A DNA stretch of 38,102 bases from Candidatus Dormiibacterota bacterium (lineage in GTDB: Bacteria > Chloroflexota > Dormibacteria > Aeolococcales > Aeolococcaceae). The DNA lies in NCBI GenBank assembly GCA_036495095.1, contig DASXNK010000021.1:1-38102 (forward strand). The letters are read 5' to 3'. The position numbers and the translations under genes were made by a program. Shown here in pieces: positions 16,006 through 24,391 of this stretch (its first letter is position 1; the number at the start of each line of letters is the position of its first letter). A model generated the notes under the pieces. It saw only the letters and a list, made by a program, of their open reading frames with translations. It searched no databases and was not told the origin of the DNA.

Positions 16006-16880
16006 CGCCGCAGGCTCCGCGGCGGCGGCACCGGGTCGACGAGGGCGCGCAGCGCGGTGAGCGCGGCCCTCGCCCGGCCGGCGGTGCCCGCGGCGGGCCG
16101 GCGCCGCAGCAGCCCGGGCCCGGCGGCATCGACGGCGTCGCAGGCGGCGGCTCCGTGGGCGACGAAGCCGGCCACCTCGACGGCGAGGCGCCGGCGTCCC
16201 AGGCCGGCGACCAGCGGCCAGCCGGCGGCGAGCCGGTCGCGGGCGGCGGCGAGGCACTCCGCCAGCATCCCCGGGAAGCCGGGCGCGGCCACCCCGGCGG
16301 CCAGCTGCGCCACCCCGACGCCGTGGCGCTCGAGGACGTCGCGGGGAACGTAGCAACGCCGCCGCCGGGCGTCCTCGGCGAGGTCCTGCCAGTGGTTGGC
16401 GAGCTGCAGCCCGGCGCACGCGCTCGCCGACAGTCGCAGCCGCTCCGGGGTGGCGGCGCCCTCGAGGTGGAGCACCATCTCCCCCACCGGGGCGGCGCTC
16501 AGCGCGCAGTAGGCGTCGAGCGTGTCCCAGCTCTCGTACGCGGAGACCCGCTGGTCGACCCGGTTGGCCTCGATCATGTGCAGGAACGGGTCGGGAGGCA
16601 TGCCGCCGCCGGCGAGCAGCGGCTGCAGCGCGGTGAAGACCGGATGGGTGGCGGCACCGCGGGCGGCGGCGCGAACCTGGGCCTCGGCGGCGTCGAGGGC
16701 GGCGACGCGATCGCCCGCGTACTCGTCGCCGAGGTCGTCGACCAGCCGGCAGAAGCCGTAGACGGCGAGGCGGCGGGAGCGCAGCCGCGGCCCGCACAGC
16801 CACGCGAGGGGGAAGTTCTCGCGCCGGCGGGCGACGCCCAGGCCGTCGCCGGGAAGCGGGGGGGCGGCGCTCGCGGTCAC
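16002..16880 (-). CDS. hpnC: Hydroxysqualene synthase HpnC
   Basis: This 292-residue squalene/phytoene-synthase-fold protein converts presqualene diphosphate to hydroxysqualene. ENFPLAWLCGPRLR and VYGFCRLVDDLGDEYAGD form the first Asp-rich region. LQLANHWQDLAEDARRRRCYVPRD is the second. The H-W-Q-D version of the second motif separates HpnC from HpnD (N-I-L-R-D here). GTG 16880 is preceded by GGCGGGG, and 16 nt separate it from the hpnH stop, the largest gap in the operon. Confidence 0.92.
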   Translation of the reverse strand: MTASAAPPLPGDGLGVARRRENFPLAWLCGPRLRSRRLAVYGFCRLVDDLGDEYAGDRVAALDAAEAQVRAAARGAATHPVFTALQPLLAGGGMPPDPFLHMIEANRVDQRVSAYESWDTLDAYCALSAAPVGEMVLHLEGAATPERLRLSASACAGLQLANHWQDLAEDARRRRCYVPRDVLERHGVGVAQLAAGVAAPGFPGMLAECLAAARDRLAAGWPLVAGLGRRRLAVEVAGFVAHGAAACDAVDAAGPGLLRRRPAAGTAGRARAALTALRALVDPVPPPRSLRR

Positions 16881-16896
16881 CGCCCCGCCGGCCCGC

Positions 16897-17892
16897 TCAC
16901 GTCACCGTCCATCGCAGCGTGCGGAAGAGGTCGCGAAGGCTGCTCGCGGCGGCGTCGGCGGCGGCGGGCTCGAAGCTGGAGTGCATCATGCAGTGCTCGC
17001 AGCGGGGGTCGCGCCCCGGTCCGTAGGCGTCGAAGTCGGTCTTGGTGATCAGGTCGTGGCAGCTCTCGTGGACCTGGTCGGTGATCAGGTAGCACGGGCC
17101 CTTCCACCCGTAGGGGTTGCGGGTGACCGTGCCCCACGCGTGGCAGGTGAGGCTGCGCTCGCCGCGCAGGAACTCGCGGTAGATCGGCGAGGTGAGCACC
17201 GGGTAGCGGCTGTCGAAGGACTGGATGGCACGGAACTTGGCGACGATCTCGTCGCGGGTCATCACCACCGACTTGTCGATCGCCTCGTAGCCGAAGGCGG
17301 GCGAGAGCAGCACCCCGTCCACCCCCAGCGAGGTCACCAGCTCCAGCATCGCGCGGACCTCCTCGACGTCGGTCTCACGGTAGATGGTGGTGTTGGTGGT
17401 GACCCGGTGGCCCTCCGCCTTGGCGACGGCGATGGCGCGCACCGCGATCTCGAAGACCCCGGCCCGGGCAACGATGTGGTCGTGGGTCTCCTCCATGCCG
17501 TCGAGGTGCACCGCGAAGCTCAGCTGCGGGTGCGGCGTGCGCCGCTTCGCGAAGCCCTCCAGGCGCAGCCCGTTGGTGCAGAGGATGAGGTGCTTGCCCA
17601 TCTGGATCAGGCCCTCGACCAGCTCGTCGATGCCGCGGTAGATGAGCGGCTCGCCGCCGCAGATGGAGACCACCGGCGCGCCCGCCTCGCGCGCCGCGTC
17701 GAGGCACTGCTCGACGGTGAGCTCGGTGCGGTTGTCCTCGTACTCGAGGATCTTCCCGCAGCCGATGCAGGCGAGGTTGCACGCCAGGGTGGGCTCGAGC
17801 ATGAGCACCATCGGCGAGTGGGCGTCGCCGGTGCGCTTGGCCCGGGCCGCGTGGATCGACGAGTCGACGGTCATCCGGAGCGGGAAGCGCAC
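16897..17892 (-). CDS. hpnH: Adenosylhopane synthase-type radical SAM protein HpnH
   Basis: This 331-residue radical SAM enzyme adds the 5'-deoxyadenosyl group to diploptene, giving adenosylhopane, the entry to extended hopanoids. The [4Fe-4S] site is Cys38-x3-Cys42-x2-Cys45 (ACNLACIGCGK). GGEPLIYRGIDELV is the SAM-binding GGEP motif. HpnH-specific blocks are NTTIYRETDVEEV, SPAFGYEAI and the C-terminal CYLITDQVHESCHDLI with DPRCEHCMMHSSFEP. I chose GTG 17892, with AAGGAGG about ten bases upstream. It overlaps the shc stop by one base (TAGTG). ATG 17874 is an alternative start. Its presence implies C35 hopanoids, not only hopene. Confidence 0.94.
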   Translation of the reverse strand: MRFPLRMTVDSSIHAARAKRTGDAHSPMVLMLEPTLACNLACIGCGKILEYEDNRTELTVEQCLDAAREAGAPVVSICGGEPLIYRGIDELVEGLIQMGKHLILCTNGLRLEGFAKRRTPHPQLSFAVHLDGMEETHDHIVARAGVFEIAVRAIAVAKAEGHRVTTNTTIYRETDVEEVRAMLELVTSLGVDGVLLSPAFGYEAIDKSVVMTRDEIVAKFRAIQSFDSRYPVLTSPIYREFLRGERSLTCHAWGTVTRNPYGWKGPCYLITDQVHESCHDLITKTDFDAYGPGRDPRCEHCMMHSSFEPAAADAAASSLRDLFRTLRWTVT

Positions 17893-19928
17893 TACGACAG
17901 AGCCTCCTTGGTCGGCGCTGATCTCCTGCCGTTCCCGGTCTCGACGTGGAGGCCGGTGATGGCGCCGGTCAGCTTGATCGGGGCCCGGCCGGCCTCGCGC
18001 CTGCCGGAGGTGGGACGGGTGCGGCGGTAGCGGCCCAGCGCGGCCCCGGGGAAGTAGGCGGCGTAGCCGTGGTAGCCGAGGTAGAAGTCGCCGGGGAACC
18101 CGGTGCCGGTGAACCGCGGGTCGCGCCACAGCCCGTCGGCGCCCTGCTGGTCGATCAGCCATCGCGCCGCCCGCGCCGCGGCACCGCTGCCCGCCTCGCC
18201 ACCGGCGCAGAGGCCCTGCAGGCCCCAGGCGGTCTGGGACGGGGTGGGCTCGCCGCGGCCGCGCAGCGCGGGGTCGCGGTAGGAGCCGCAGTCCTCGCCG
18301 AAGCTGCCGTCCTCGCGCTGGGCGCCGAGCAGCCAGGCGACACCGCGCTGCACCGCGGGATGGAGCCGGTGCAGGCCGCCGGCGATCAGCCCCGGGACGG
18401 CCGCGGCGGTGCCGTAGACGTGGTTCACCCCCCAGCGGCCGAACCACGAGCCGTCCGCCTCCTGGTGGCGGAGCAGCCAGCCGCGCATCGCCACGACGTC
18501 GCGGTGGGTGGCGCCGAGCCCCCAGCGCGCCGCGGCCTCGAGCACGTGGGCGGTGACGTCGGCGCTGGGCGGGTCGGTGACCGCGCCGAAGTCGCAGAAG
18601 GGGATGCGGCCCACCAGCCGGCTGGTGTTCTGGGCGTCGAAGGCGGCGACGCCGCCGTCGCGGCAGCGCATCCCGAGCATCCAGCGCAGCCCACGGAGCA
18701 CCGCCTGGTCGCGGCCCTCCGCCTCGGCGGCACCCAGGGCGCAGAGCACGATGGCGGTGTCGTCGACGTCGGGGTAGAGGTCGTTGTGGTACTCGAATGC
18801 CCATCCGCCGGCGGGCAGCCGCGGCCGCATCCGCGCCCAGTCGCCGCGCACCCGCACCTCCTCGTCGAGCAGCCAGCGGGCCGCCCGGCGCATCGCCTCG
18901 TGGCCGGGGGCGACACCGAGGTCGGCGAGGGCGCACATCGCCAGGGCGGTGTCCCACACCGGGGAGACGCAGGCCTGGATCTCGCAGCGCTCGCCGTCGT
19001 CGAGCACGAAGCCCTCGAAGGCGCCCCAGGCGCGCTCCAGCGCCGGGCTGCCGGGGCGGTGGCCGAGGGCGTGGAGGGCGAGGCACTGGTACGCCATCGG
19101 CGGCTGGATCCCGCCGATGGCGCCGTCGGCGTCCTGGTGCTCGACGATCCAGGCCTCGGCGCGGGCGAGGGCACGCCCCCGGCCGGGCTGGCGGGGGAGC
19201 CGCCGGTAGGCGCCGAGCAGGCGGTCGACGCCGAGGAAGGCGGACGCCAGCGGGCCGGTGGGGACGGGCCGCCGCCGCCCCCCGGGGGCGCCGTCGGGGA
19301 TGGCGCCGCGCTCGAGCACGATCGCGTCGCAGGGGGGCCGAAGGGTGAGCACGACGGTCAGCGGCACGATCGTCGCCCGCGCCCAGGAGGCGAAGCGCAT
19401 CAGCCCCAGCGGCGCCCGCTCGGGGAGGAACAGCATCTCGGGGGGCAGCTCGGGCAGCCCCTCCCAGGGCCGCAGCCCGGCGCAGGCGAGCCACATCCGG
19501 GTGAACACCCGGGTGGCGGCGAGGCCGCCGAGGCGCTCGGCGGCGGCGCGGGCGGCGGCGACCCTCGGGTGGTCGGCGGGCAGCCCCGCGGCGCGCAGCG
19601 CGGCCAGCGCCTCGACGGTGACGTCGGCATCCGCCGGGCCGGCGGCGTGGGTGGGGAAGCCGCCGTCGGGGAGCTGGTCGTCGAGGATCCGGGTCACCAG
19701 CCGCCGCTCCCGCTCGGGGTCGGCGCGGCCGAGGATGCGGCCCAGCAGCAGGTACTCCGCCTCCATGCAGACGTTGCTCTGCAGCCGGTACGACCAGTGG
19801 CCGTCGGCGCGCTGCTGGGCGAGCAGCCCGTCGCGGGCGCGGTCGCAGGCGGCGTCGAGCAGCTCGGCGTCGGGTGCGAGCGAGCCGGCGCGGGGCGGCC
19901 GGGCGGGCAGCGGGAGGGCGGCGGTCAC
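17892..19928 (-). CDS. shc: Squalene-hopene cyclase
   Basis: This 678-residue monotopic membrane cyclase converts squalene to hopene and hopanol. The catalytic acid motif is DVDDTA (Asp387-Asp390), matching DxDDTA of bacterial cyclases. Several QW-type repeats are visible (QQRADGHWSY, DDQLPDGGFPT, QEADGSWFGRWG, QREDGSFGED, QQGADGLW). GVNHVYGT and SQTAWGLQGL are late family blocks. Length equals that of well-known homologs (about 630-690). Start GTG 19928 overlaps the prenyl-synthase stop (GTGA). Its product is the substrate for the next gene, hpnH. Confidence 0.96.
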   Translation of the reverse strand: MTAALPLPARPPRAGSLAPDAELLDAACDRARDGLLAQQRADGHWSYRLQSNVCMEAEYLLLGRILGRADPERERRLVTRILDDQLPDGGFPTHAAGPADADVTVEALAALRAAGLPADHPRVAAARAAAERLGGLAATRVFTRMWLACAGLRPWEGLPELPPEMLFLPERAPLGLMRFASWARATIVPLTVVLTLRPPCDAIVLERGAIPDGAPGGRRRPVPTGPLASAFLGVDRLLGAYRRLPRQPGRGRALARAEAWIVEHQDADGAIGGIQPPMAYQCLALHALGHRPGSPALERAWGAFEGFVLDDGERCEIQACVSPVWDTALAMCALADLGVAPGHEAMRRAARWLLDEEVRVRGDWARMRPRLPAGGWAFEYHNDLYPDVDDTAIVLCALGAAEAEGRDQAVLRGLRWMLGMRCRDGGVAAFDAQNTSRLVGRIPFCDFGAVTDPPSADVTAHVLEAAARWGLGATHRDVVAMRGWLLRHQEADGSWFGRWGVNHVYGTAAAVPGLIAGGLHRLHPAVQRGVAWLLGAQREDGSFGEDCGSYRDPALRGRGEPTPSQTAWGLQGLCAGGEAGSGAAARAARWLIDQQGADGLWRDPRFTGTGFPGDFYLGYHGYAAYFPGAALGRYRRTRPTSGRREAGRAPIKLTGAITGLHVETGNGRRSAPTKEALS

Positions 19929-20935
19929 GAGCTGCGTCCCCACATCGCCTCGACCAGCCCGTGCAGCGCCGCGCCGCCGTCGACCTCGGACACCAGCGCG
20001 CCGAGCAGCGCCTCGACGGCGCGCCGGTGCCCCTCCTCGACCTCGAGGGCGCGCTCCCTGGCGCCCGCGGACTCGAGCAGCTCGAGCAGCCGCTCGACGC
20101 TGCTGGCGGGGTCGTCGAGGGCGGCCGCGAGGTCGGCGGCGCCACCCCGGTCGAGGGCGGCCGCGATCGGGAGGCTGGCCTTGCGCCGGGTCAGGTCGCC
20201 GCCGACCGGCTTGCCGGTCCGGGCGGGGTCGCCCCAGACGCCGAGGATGTCGTCGCGGGCCTGGAAGGCGAGACCGAGCCGCTCGCCGAGCCGCCAGAAG
20301 GCCTCGACCACGGTGTCGTCGCCGTCGCGGGCGGTGGCCGCCCCGGCGGCGCTGGAGGCGGCGAACAGCGCCCCGGTCTTGCGCGTCGCCAGCCGCTCCC
20401 AGTCGGCGATGGTGGGGGCGATCGCGCCCTCGGCGCTCATGTCGAGGTGCTGTCCCTCGATCATCGACAGGGTGGCGCTGTGGATCAGCGCCGCCGCCCA
20501 GGGGCTCGCCCGCCACGCCAGCCCGAGGCCGAGGGCCATCAGGGCGTCGCCCGCGTTGAGCGCCGGGCCGGTGCCGGCGCGCGCCCACAGCGAGGGGCGG
20601 CCGCGGCGCTCGCGGTCGCCGTCGGCGATGTCGTCGTGGACCAGCGAGAAGGCGTGGATGCACTCCAGCGCGAGCGCCGGCAGCAGCGCCAGGTCGAGGT
20701 CGCCGCCGAGCGCGTCGCAGACCTGCAGGCAGAGCAGCGGCCGCAGCCGCTTGCCGCCGGAGGCGATCGGGGCGCCGTCGGCCCCGAGCACGCCGAGGGC
20801 CTCGCCGCAGAGCGGCCGCATCGCCTCCGGGCAGTCGCCGAGGGCGAGGCGGAGGCCGCCGTCGATGCGGGAGCGCAGCTCGGCGCTGCGCGCGGGGATG
20901 GAAGGGGCAACGCCGGGTCCGAGCACCGCCGCCAT
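19925..20935 (-). CDS. Polyprenyl diphosphate synthase (farnesyl/geranylgeranyl type)
   Basis: This 336-residue trans-prenyl synthase condenses IPP with allylic diphosphates. Within this operon it most likely supplies farnesyl diphosphate for HpnD. First Asp-rich motif: LVHDDIADGD. Second: FQARDDILGVWGDP, in which the last Asp of DDxxD is Gly, common in actinobacterial-type enzymes. GGKRLRPLLCLQVC is the IPP-binding GKR block. Product length cannot be read safely, so GGPP or longer is possible. ATG 20935 overlaps the ispH stop (TGATG). The N-terminus is longer than in E. coli IspA. Confidence 0.9.
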   Translation of the reverse strand: MAAVLGPGVAPSIPARSAELRSRIDGGLRLALGDCPEAMRPLCGEALGVLGADGAPIASGGKRLRPLLCLQVCDALGGDLDLALLPALALECIHAFSLVHDDIADGDRERRGRPSLWARAGTGPALNAGDALMALGLGLAWRASPWAAALIHSATLSMIEGQHLDMSAEGAIAPTIADWERLATRKTGALFAASSAAGAATARDGDDTVVEAFWRLGERLGLAFQARDDILGVWGDPARTGKPVGGDLTRRKASLPIAAALDRGGAADLAAALDDPASSVERLLELLESAGARERALEVEEGHRRAVEALLGALVSEVDGGAALHGLVEAMWGRSS

Positions 20936-21768
20936 CAGAAGCTCCTGCAGAGGTCGTCGACGGCGTCGACGAGCCAGTCGGGGGTCGAGGTGCCGCTGGC
21001 GATGCCGATGCGCTGCCCCGGCGAGAACCACTCCGGCCGCACCTCGTCGGGAGTCTCGACATGGTAGGTCGGACGGTGGGCCCCGCAGCTCTCCGCAAGC
21101 GCCCGGGTGTTGGCGCTCGACCGGCCGCCGACGACCACGATGACATCCGCCTGCGCCACCAGCCGGCCGCCGTCGCGCTGGCGCATGGTCACCACCGGGC
21201 AGCGGGTGTCGTGCACCTCGAGGCTCAGCGCCCGCCGCTCGAGCGCGGCGAGGATGGGCGGCAGGTGCGCCCCCGGGAAGGTGCTCTGCACCACCACCCC
21301 GAGGTGCCGGCCGGCGGGCACCTGCTCGGCCTCGGCGGCGGTGGGGACGAGGTGGCCGCAGCCCGCCCAGCCGAGCACACCGCGCACCTCGGGATGCTCG
21401 CCGTGGCCGATCACCACCAGGGTGCGGCCGCTGTCGCGGACCGCCATCGCCGCCTCCTGCACACGACGCACCAGGGGGCAGGTGGTGTCGACCACGTCGA
21501 GGCCGCGCCGCGACGCCTCCGCGAAGACCGCCGGCGCCGCCCCGTGGGCGGTGATCACCACCCGCGCGCCCTCGCGGACGCGCGCCGGATCGCGCTCGAC
21601 GCTCAGGCCGCGGAGCGCCAGCCGCTGCTGTGCCTGAGGGTTGTGCACGATCGAGCCGAGCGCCACGACGGAGCGCGGGTCGCCGTCGCCGAGCGCCGCC
21701 TCGACGGTGGCGAGGGCGTCGCGCACCCCGAAGCACGGGCCGGTGAAGCGGGCGCGGACGGTCTCCAG
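20935..21768 (-). CDS. ispH: 4-hydroxy-3-methylbut-2-enyl diphosphate reductase IspH, CTG start
   Basis: This 277-residue Fe-S enzyme makes IPP and DMAPP from HMBPP, the last MEP-pathway step. The three cluster cysteines are Cys12 (TGPCFGV), Cys97 (VDTTCPLV) and Cys190 (HDTRCPVVTMRQ), close to positions 12, 96 and 197 in E. coli. IGHGEHPEVRGV and SGTSTPDWLVD are further family motifs. A GTG at 21726 would cut off Cys12 and is rejected. The only sensible start is CTG 21768, with GAGGAGG seven bases upstream. It leads the hopanoid operon, so isoprenoid precursor supply is tied to hopanoid synthesis. A second ispH copy elsewhere is possible. Confidence 0.92.
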   Translation of the reverse strand: METVRARFTGPCFGVRDALATVEAALGDGDPRSVVALGSIVHNPQAQQRLALRGLSVERDPARVREGARVVITAHGAAPAVFAEASRRGLDVVDTTCPLVRRVQEAAMAVRDSGRTLVVIGHGEHPEVRGVLGWAGCGHLVPTAAEAEQVPAGRHLGVVVQSTFPGAHLPPILAALERRALSLEVHDTRCPVVTMRQRDGGRLVAQADVIVVVGGRSSANTRALAESCGAHRPTYHVETPDEVRPEWFSPGQRIGIASGTSTPDWLVDAVDDLCRSF

Positions 21769-21938
21769 CCTGGTGCCTCCTCGAGGAAGGGAAGACGATC
21801 CGCGACCCAGTCTGCGACGGCCTCCTCACAGCCGCCGTCATCGCCGCGTCAACCCCGATGGCGAGACTGCGAGCCCCGCCATCGGGAATCGTCTGGCAGG
21901 TTTCCGGGACGACCTCCGTTGAGATGGCAGGGAAGGGA

Positions 21939-21957
21939 GGGACGCCACCGGCGTCCC
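21939..21957 (+). other. 8-bp hairpin in the 5' leader of the secreted Thr-rich protein gene
   Basis: GGGACGCC and GGCGTCCC flank a three-base loop (ACC), directly before the G-rich ribosome-binding region and ATG 21978. It may influence translation or be an RNA-stability element. The rest of 21769-21977 holds a lone TTGACG (21852-21847, minus) that could be the -35 of the hopanoid operon, without a clear -10. Confidence 0.4.
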
Positions 21958-21977
21958 CGGAGGGGGGAGAGCCTGCC

Positions 21978-23171
21978 ATGACACCGATCACGCACCGGTT
22001 GAGATTGCTGATCTCGGCGGTGGTCATCGTCACCTGTGCGAGCGCGCTGGTGTTCGGGGGCGCCCGCGGGGTGGCCGCGACCGGCGCGACCGTCAGCATC
22101 ACCGTCCAGACCATGGACTCCTGCAAGCAGGCGCTCGACGGCGCCGGCTACAGCCTGAGCGGAGGCAGCCTCGGCGCGCCGATCACCGCCACCAGCACGG
22201 CGACCGGCAAGGGCAGCGTCGCCACCGGCGCCTGCCCCCTGCAGCAGGGCAACTGCGCCACGTTCCACATCGGCTGCCTGACCCTCGCCGGCGTCCCGGT
22301 GCCGGGCGTCTACAGGATGCACGTGGTCACGACGCCGCCGGCGAACGTCGCCAACCCCCAGGGCTATGCGGCCTGCCAGGGTGGCAGCGCCTGCCAGAGG
22401 GAGGAGGCGACGATCACCGTGGCCGCCAACGGCTCGGTCCAGGCGACGGTCACCAACGTGTATCCCGACGGCTTCGTCCTGACCACCCCCGCGGGTGGCG
22501 GCTTCGCCGGCAGCGCCGCCGACCCGATCGTCTTCCACCTCTTCGGGCTCGGCGCGGGCAGCTGCGACGGCGACGGCGACAGCGACGACCACCTCACCGG
22601 CTCGCCGAGCACGCACTGCGGCTACCCCGAGGCCCAGGAGGCGAGCGCCTGCCAGCCGTACCCGTGGTCGTGCGCCTTCGACACCGGCACCACCACCACG
22701 ACGACGGGGGGCACCACCTCCACCGGCAGCACCACCTCCAGCTCGACCACCTCGTCGACCACGACCACGTCGTCGACCACCACCTCGACCAGCACCGCCC
22801 CGGGCGGCGTCACCACCACCAGCAGCGGCACCACCAGCACCAGCACCGCGGCTCCGGCCGCCTGCGTCAGCCAGGCCACGATCACCTGGCCATGGCGGGC
22901 CACCGGGTCGGACTCGCGCACCAAGCACGTCCGCACCGTCGCCGCCGGCGCCCTCAGCGCCACCCTCAGCGCCACCGGCACCACCAGCATGCGGATCGGC
23001 ATCCAGGACGCCAACGGTCAGACGCTGGTGAGCCGCAGCGGAACCCACGGCAGCGTCACCGTGACCGTGCCCAGCCTTCCCGCCGACTCCTCGGTCTTCG
23101 TGGTGGAGAGCCTCTCCTTCGCGAACACCACGACCAAGAGCAGCTACACGCTCGCGGTCACCCACTGCTAG
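21978..23171 (+). CDS. Secreted protein with Thr/Ser-rich linker, unknown function
   Basis: This 397-residue protein has a signal peptide (about 5-35: basic start, then LLISAVVIVTCASALVFG). A first extracellular domain of about 200 residues follows, with paired cysteines (MDSCKQ, GACPLQQGNCATFHIGC, AACQGGSACQ) and a blade-like hydrophobic pattern. Then come a low-complexity TTTTTGGTTSTGSTTSSST linker and a C-terminal beta-rich domain of about 100 residues (TWPWRATGSDSRTKHVRTVAAG, MRIGIQDANGQTLVS) ending in Cys. It is probably displayed outside the cell. I do not recognise the domains. ATG 21978 has a strong GGAGGGGGGAGA before it. Confidence 0.7.
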   Translation: MTPITHRLRLLISAVVIVTCASALVFGGARGVAATGATVSITVQTMDSCKQALDGAGYSLSGGSLGAPITATSTATGKGSVATGACPLQQGNCATFHIGCLTLAGVPVPGVYRMHVVTTPPANVANPQGYAACQGGSACQREEATITVAANGSVQATVTNVYPDGFVLTTPAGGGFAGSAADPIVFHLFGLGAGSCDGDGDSDDHLTGSPSTHCGYPEAQEASACQPYPWSCAFDTGTTTTTTGGTTSTGSTTSSSTTSSTTTTSSTTTSTSTAPGGVTTTSSGTTSTSTAAPAACVSQATITWPWRATGSDSRTKHVRTVAAGALSATLSATGTTSMRIGIQDANGQTLVSRSGTHGSVTVTVPSLPADSSVFVVESLSFANTTTKSSYTLAVTHC

Positions 23172-23178
23172 CGGCCAC

Positions 23179-23208
23179 GGGCGGGGAGGGCCGGCGCCCT
23201 CCCCGCCC
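23179..23208 (+). terminator. Strong 13-bp GC hairpin after the secreted-protein gene (terminator-like)
   Basis: GGGCGGGGAGGGC pairs perfectly with GCCCTCCCCGCCC across the loop CGGC, starting eight bases after the stop codon. There is no T-run. T-less hairpins of this kind can end transcription in high-GC bacteria, so function is likely but not certain. Confidence 0.55.
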
Positions 23209-23227
23209 CGGCCGGCCGGCGACCTGC

Positions 23228-23233
23228 TAGGTT
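23228..23233 (+). promoter_or_regulatory. Leaderless -10 element of the PLP enzyme gene
   Basis: TAGGTT ends eight bases before ATG 23242, with no ribosome-binding site in between. This spacing places the transcript start at or next to the ATG, the usual arrangement of leaderless mRNAs. No -35 is recognisable. Confidence 0.45.
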
Positions 23234-23241
23234 GGCCGGCC

Positions 23242-24372
23242 ATGGACGCGGACTGGGCCCTCGCCAGCCGGGCGGCGCACGCGGGCCTGGGGTCCGACCC
23301 GGCCTCGGGGGCGATCGCGCCGCCGCTGGTGCCCAGCTCGATCTTCGAGCACGGCAACCCCGGCGGCTACGAGTACGGCCGCGAGCGCAACCCGCTCTGG
23401 GAGCGGCTCGAGGCCACCCTCGCCGACCTCGACGGGGGCGCGGCCGCGGTGGTGTTCTCGGCCGGCGTCGCCGCCCTCGCCGCGGTGCTCGGCACGGTCC
23501 CGCCGGGCGCGGCGGTGGTGGGGCCGCACAACGGCTACTCGGGCACCCGGCGGCTCCTCCACGAGCTCGACGCCGCCGGCCGCATCGAGATGCGGCTCGT
23601 CGACATCGCCGACACCGACGCGGTGTCGGCGGCGTCGGCGGGAGCCGCGCTGTGCTGCCTCGAGACCATCACCAACCCGCTGCTCACCGTCTGCGACGTG
23701 CCCGCGTGCGCCGCCGCCGCCCACGCCGCCGGGGCGCGGGTGCTGGTCGACAGCACCCTCACCCCACCGTGCACGATGCGTCCCCTCGAGCTCGGTGCCG
23801 ACCTGGTGGTGCACTCGCTCACCAAGTACGCGGGCGGCCACAGCGACCTCGTCCTCGGCGCCGTGGTGGCCGCCGGCGCCACCGACGCGGAGGCGATCCG
23901 CAGCCTGCGCACCCGCGACGGGGCCATCCCCGGGCAGCTCGAGGCCTGGCTGACCCTGCGCGGCCTGCGCACCCTCGAGGTGCGGGTGCGCCGGCAGATG
24001 GAGAACGCGGCGGCGCTCGCCCACCGGCTCGCCGGGCACCCCGACGTGGCCGCGGTGCACTACCCCGGGCTGCCCGCGCACCCGCAGCACGAGCGCGCCG
24101 CCCGCCTGCTCGAGGGCGGCTTCGGCGCCCTCGTCGGGGTGGTGGTCGAGGGCGGGGTCGAGCGCGCCGACGCGGTCTGCCGCGCCACCCGGCTGTGGAC
24201 CCACGCCACCAGCCTCGGCGGCACCGAGTCGACGCTGGAGCGGCGCGGACGCTACGACCTCGACGCCCCGCTCTGCCCGGACGGGTTCCTCCGCCTGTCG
24301 GTGGGCATCGAGGACGCCGCCGACCTCATCGCGGACCTCGACGCGGCGCTCGCGGCCAGCCGCCCCGGCTGA
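23242..24372 (+). CDS. Cys/Met-metabolism PLP-dependent enzyme (cystathionine gamma-lyase/synthase-like)
   Basis: This 376-residue fold-type I PLP enzyme has its PLP lysine at Lys195 in HSLTKYAGGHSDLVLG. YGRERNPLWERLEATLADLDGG and FSAGVAALAAVLG are the tyrosine/arginine and phosphate-binding blocks. CLETITNPLLTVCDVPACA and DSTLTPPCTMRPLELGADLVVHS complete the family signature, with WTHATSLGGTESTLERRGRY near the C-terminus. It acts on cystathionine, homocysteine or O-acyl-homoserine. The exact reaction (gamma-lyase, beta-lyase or synthase) cannot be told from motifs alone. It converges on the first of the paralogous anchored proteins. Confidence 0.88.
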   Translation: MDADWALASRAAHAGLGSDPASGAIAPPLVPSSIFEHGNPGGYEYGRERNPLWERLEATLADLDGGAAAVVFSAGVAALAAVLGTVPPGAAVVGPHNGYSGTRRLLHELDAAGRIEMRLVDIADTDAVSAASAGAALCCLETITNPLLTVCDVPACAAAAHAAGARVLVDSTLTPPCTMRPLELGADLVVHSLTKYAGGHSDLVLGAVVAAGATDAEAIRSLRTRDGAIPGQLEAWLTLRGLRTLEVRVRRQMENAAALAHRLAGHPDVAAVHYPGLPAHPQHERAARLLEGGFGALVGVVVEGGVERADAVCRATRLWTHATSLGGTESTLERRGRYDLDAPLCPDGFLRLSVGIEDAADLIADLDAALAASRPG

Positions 24373-24391
24373 GCTCAGGGCCCCCTGCGGA

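Noticed and set aside
17946-21143. More than 1000-codon plus-strand open frame opposite the hopanoid operon
   Set aside because: The opposite strand holds clear shc, prenyl synthase and ispH genes with catalytic motifs. This frame has none and low-complexity composition.
21853-21977. Possible riboswitch in the long leader before the secreted protein
   Set aside because: Only one simple hairpin is visible, and no conserved core of a riboswitch class I know could be recognised.
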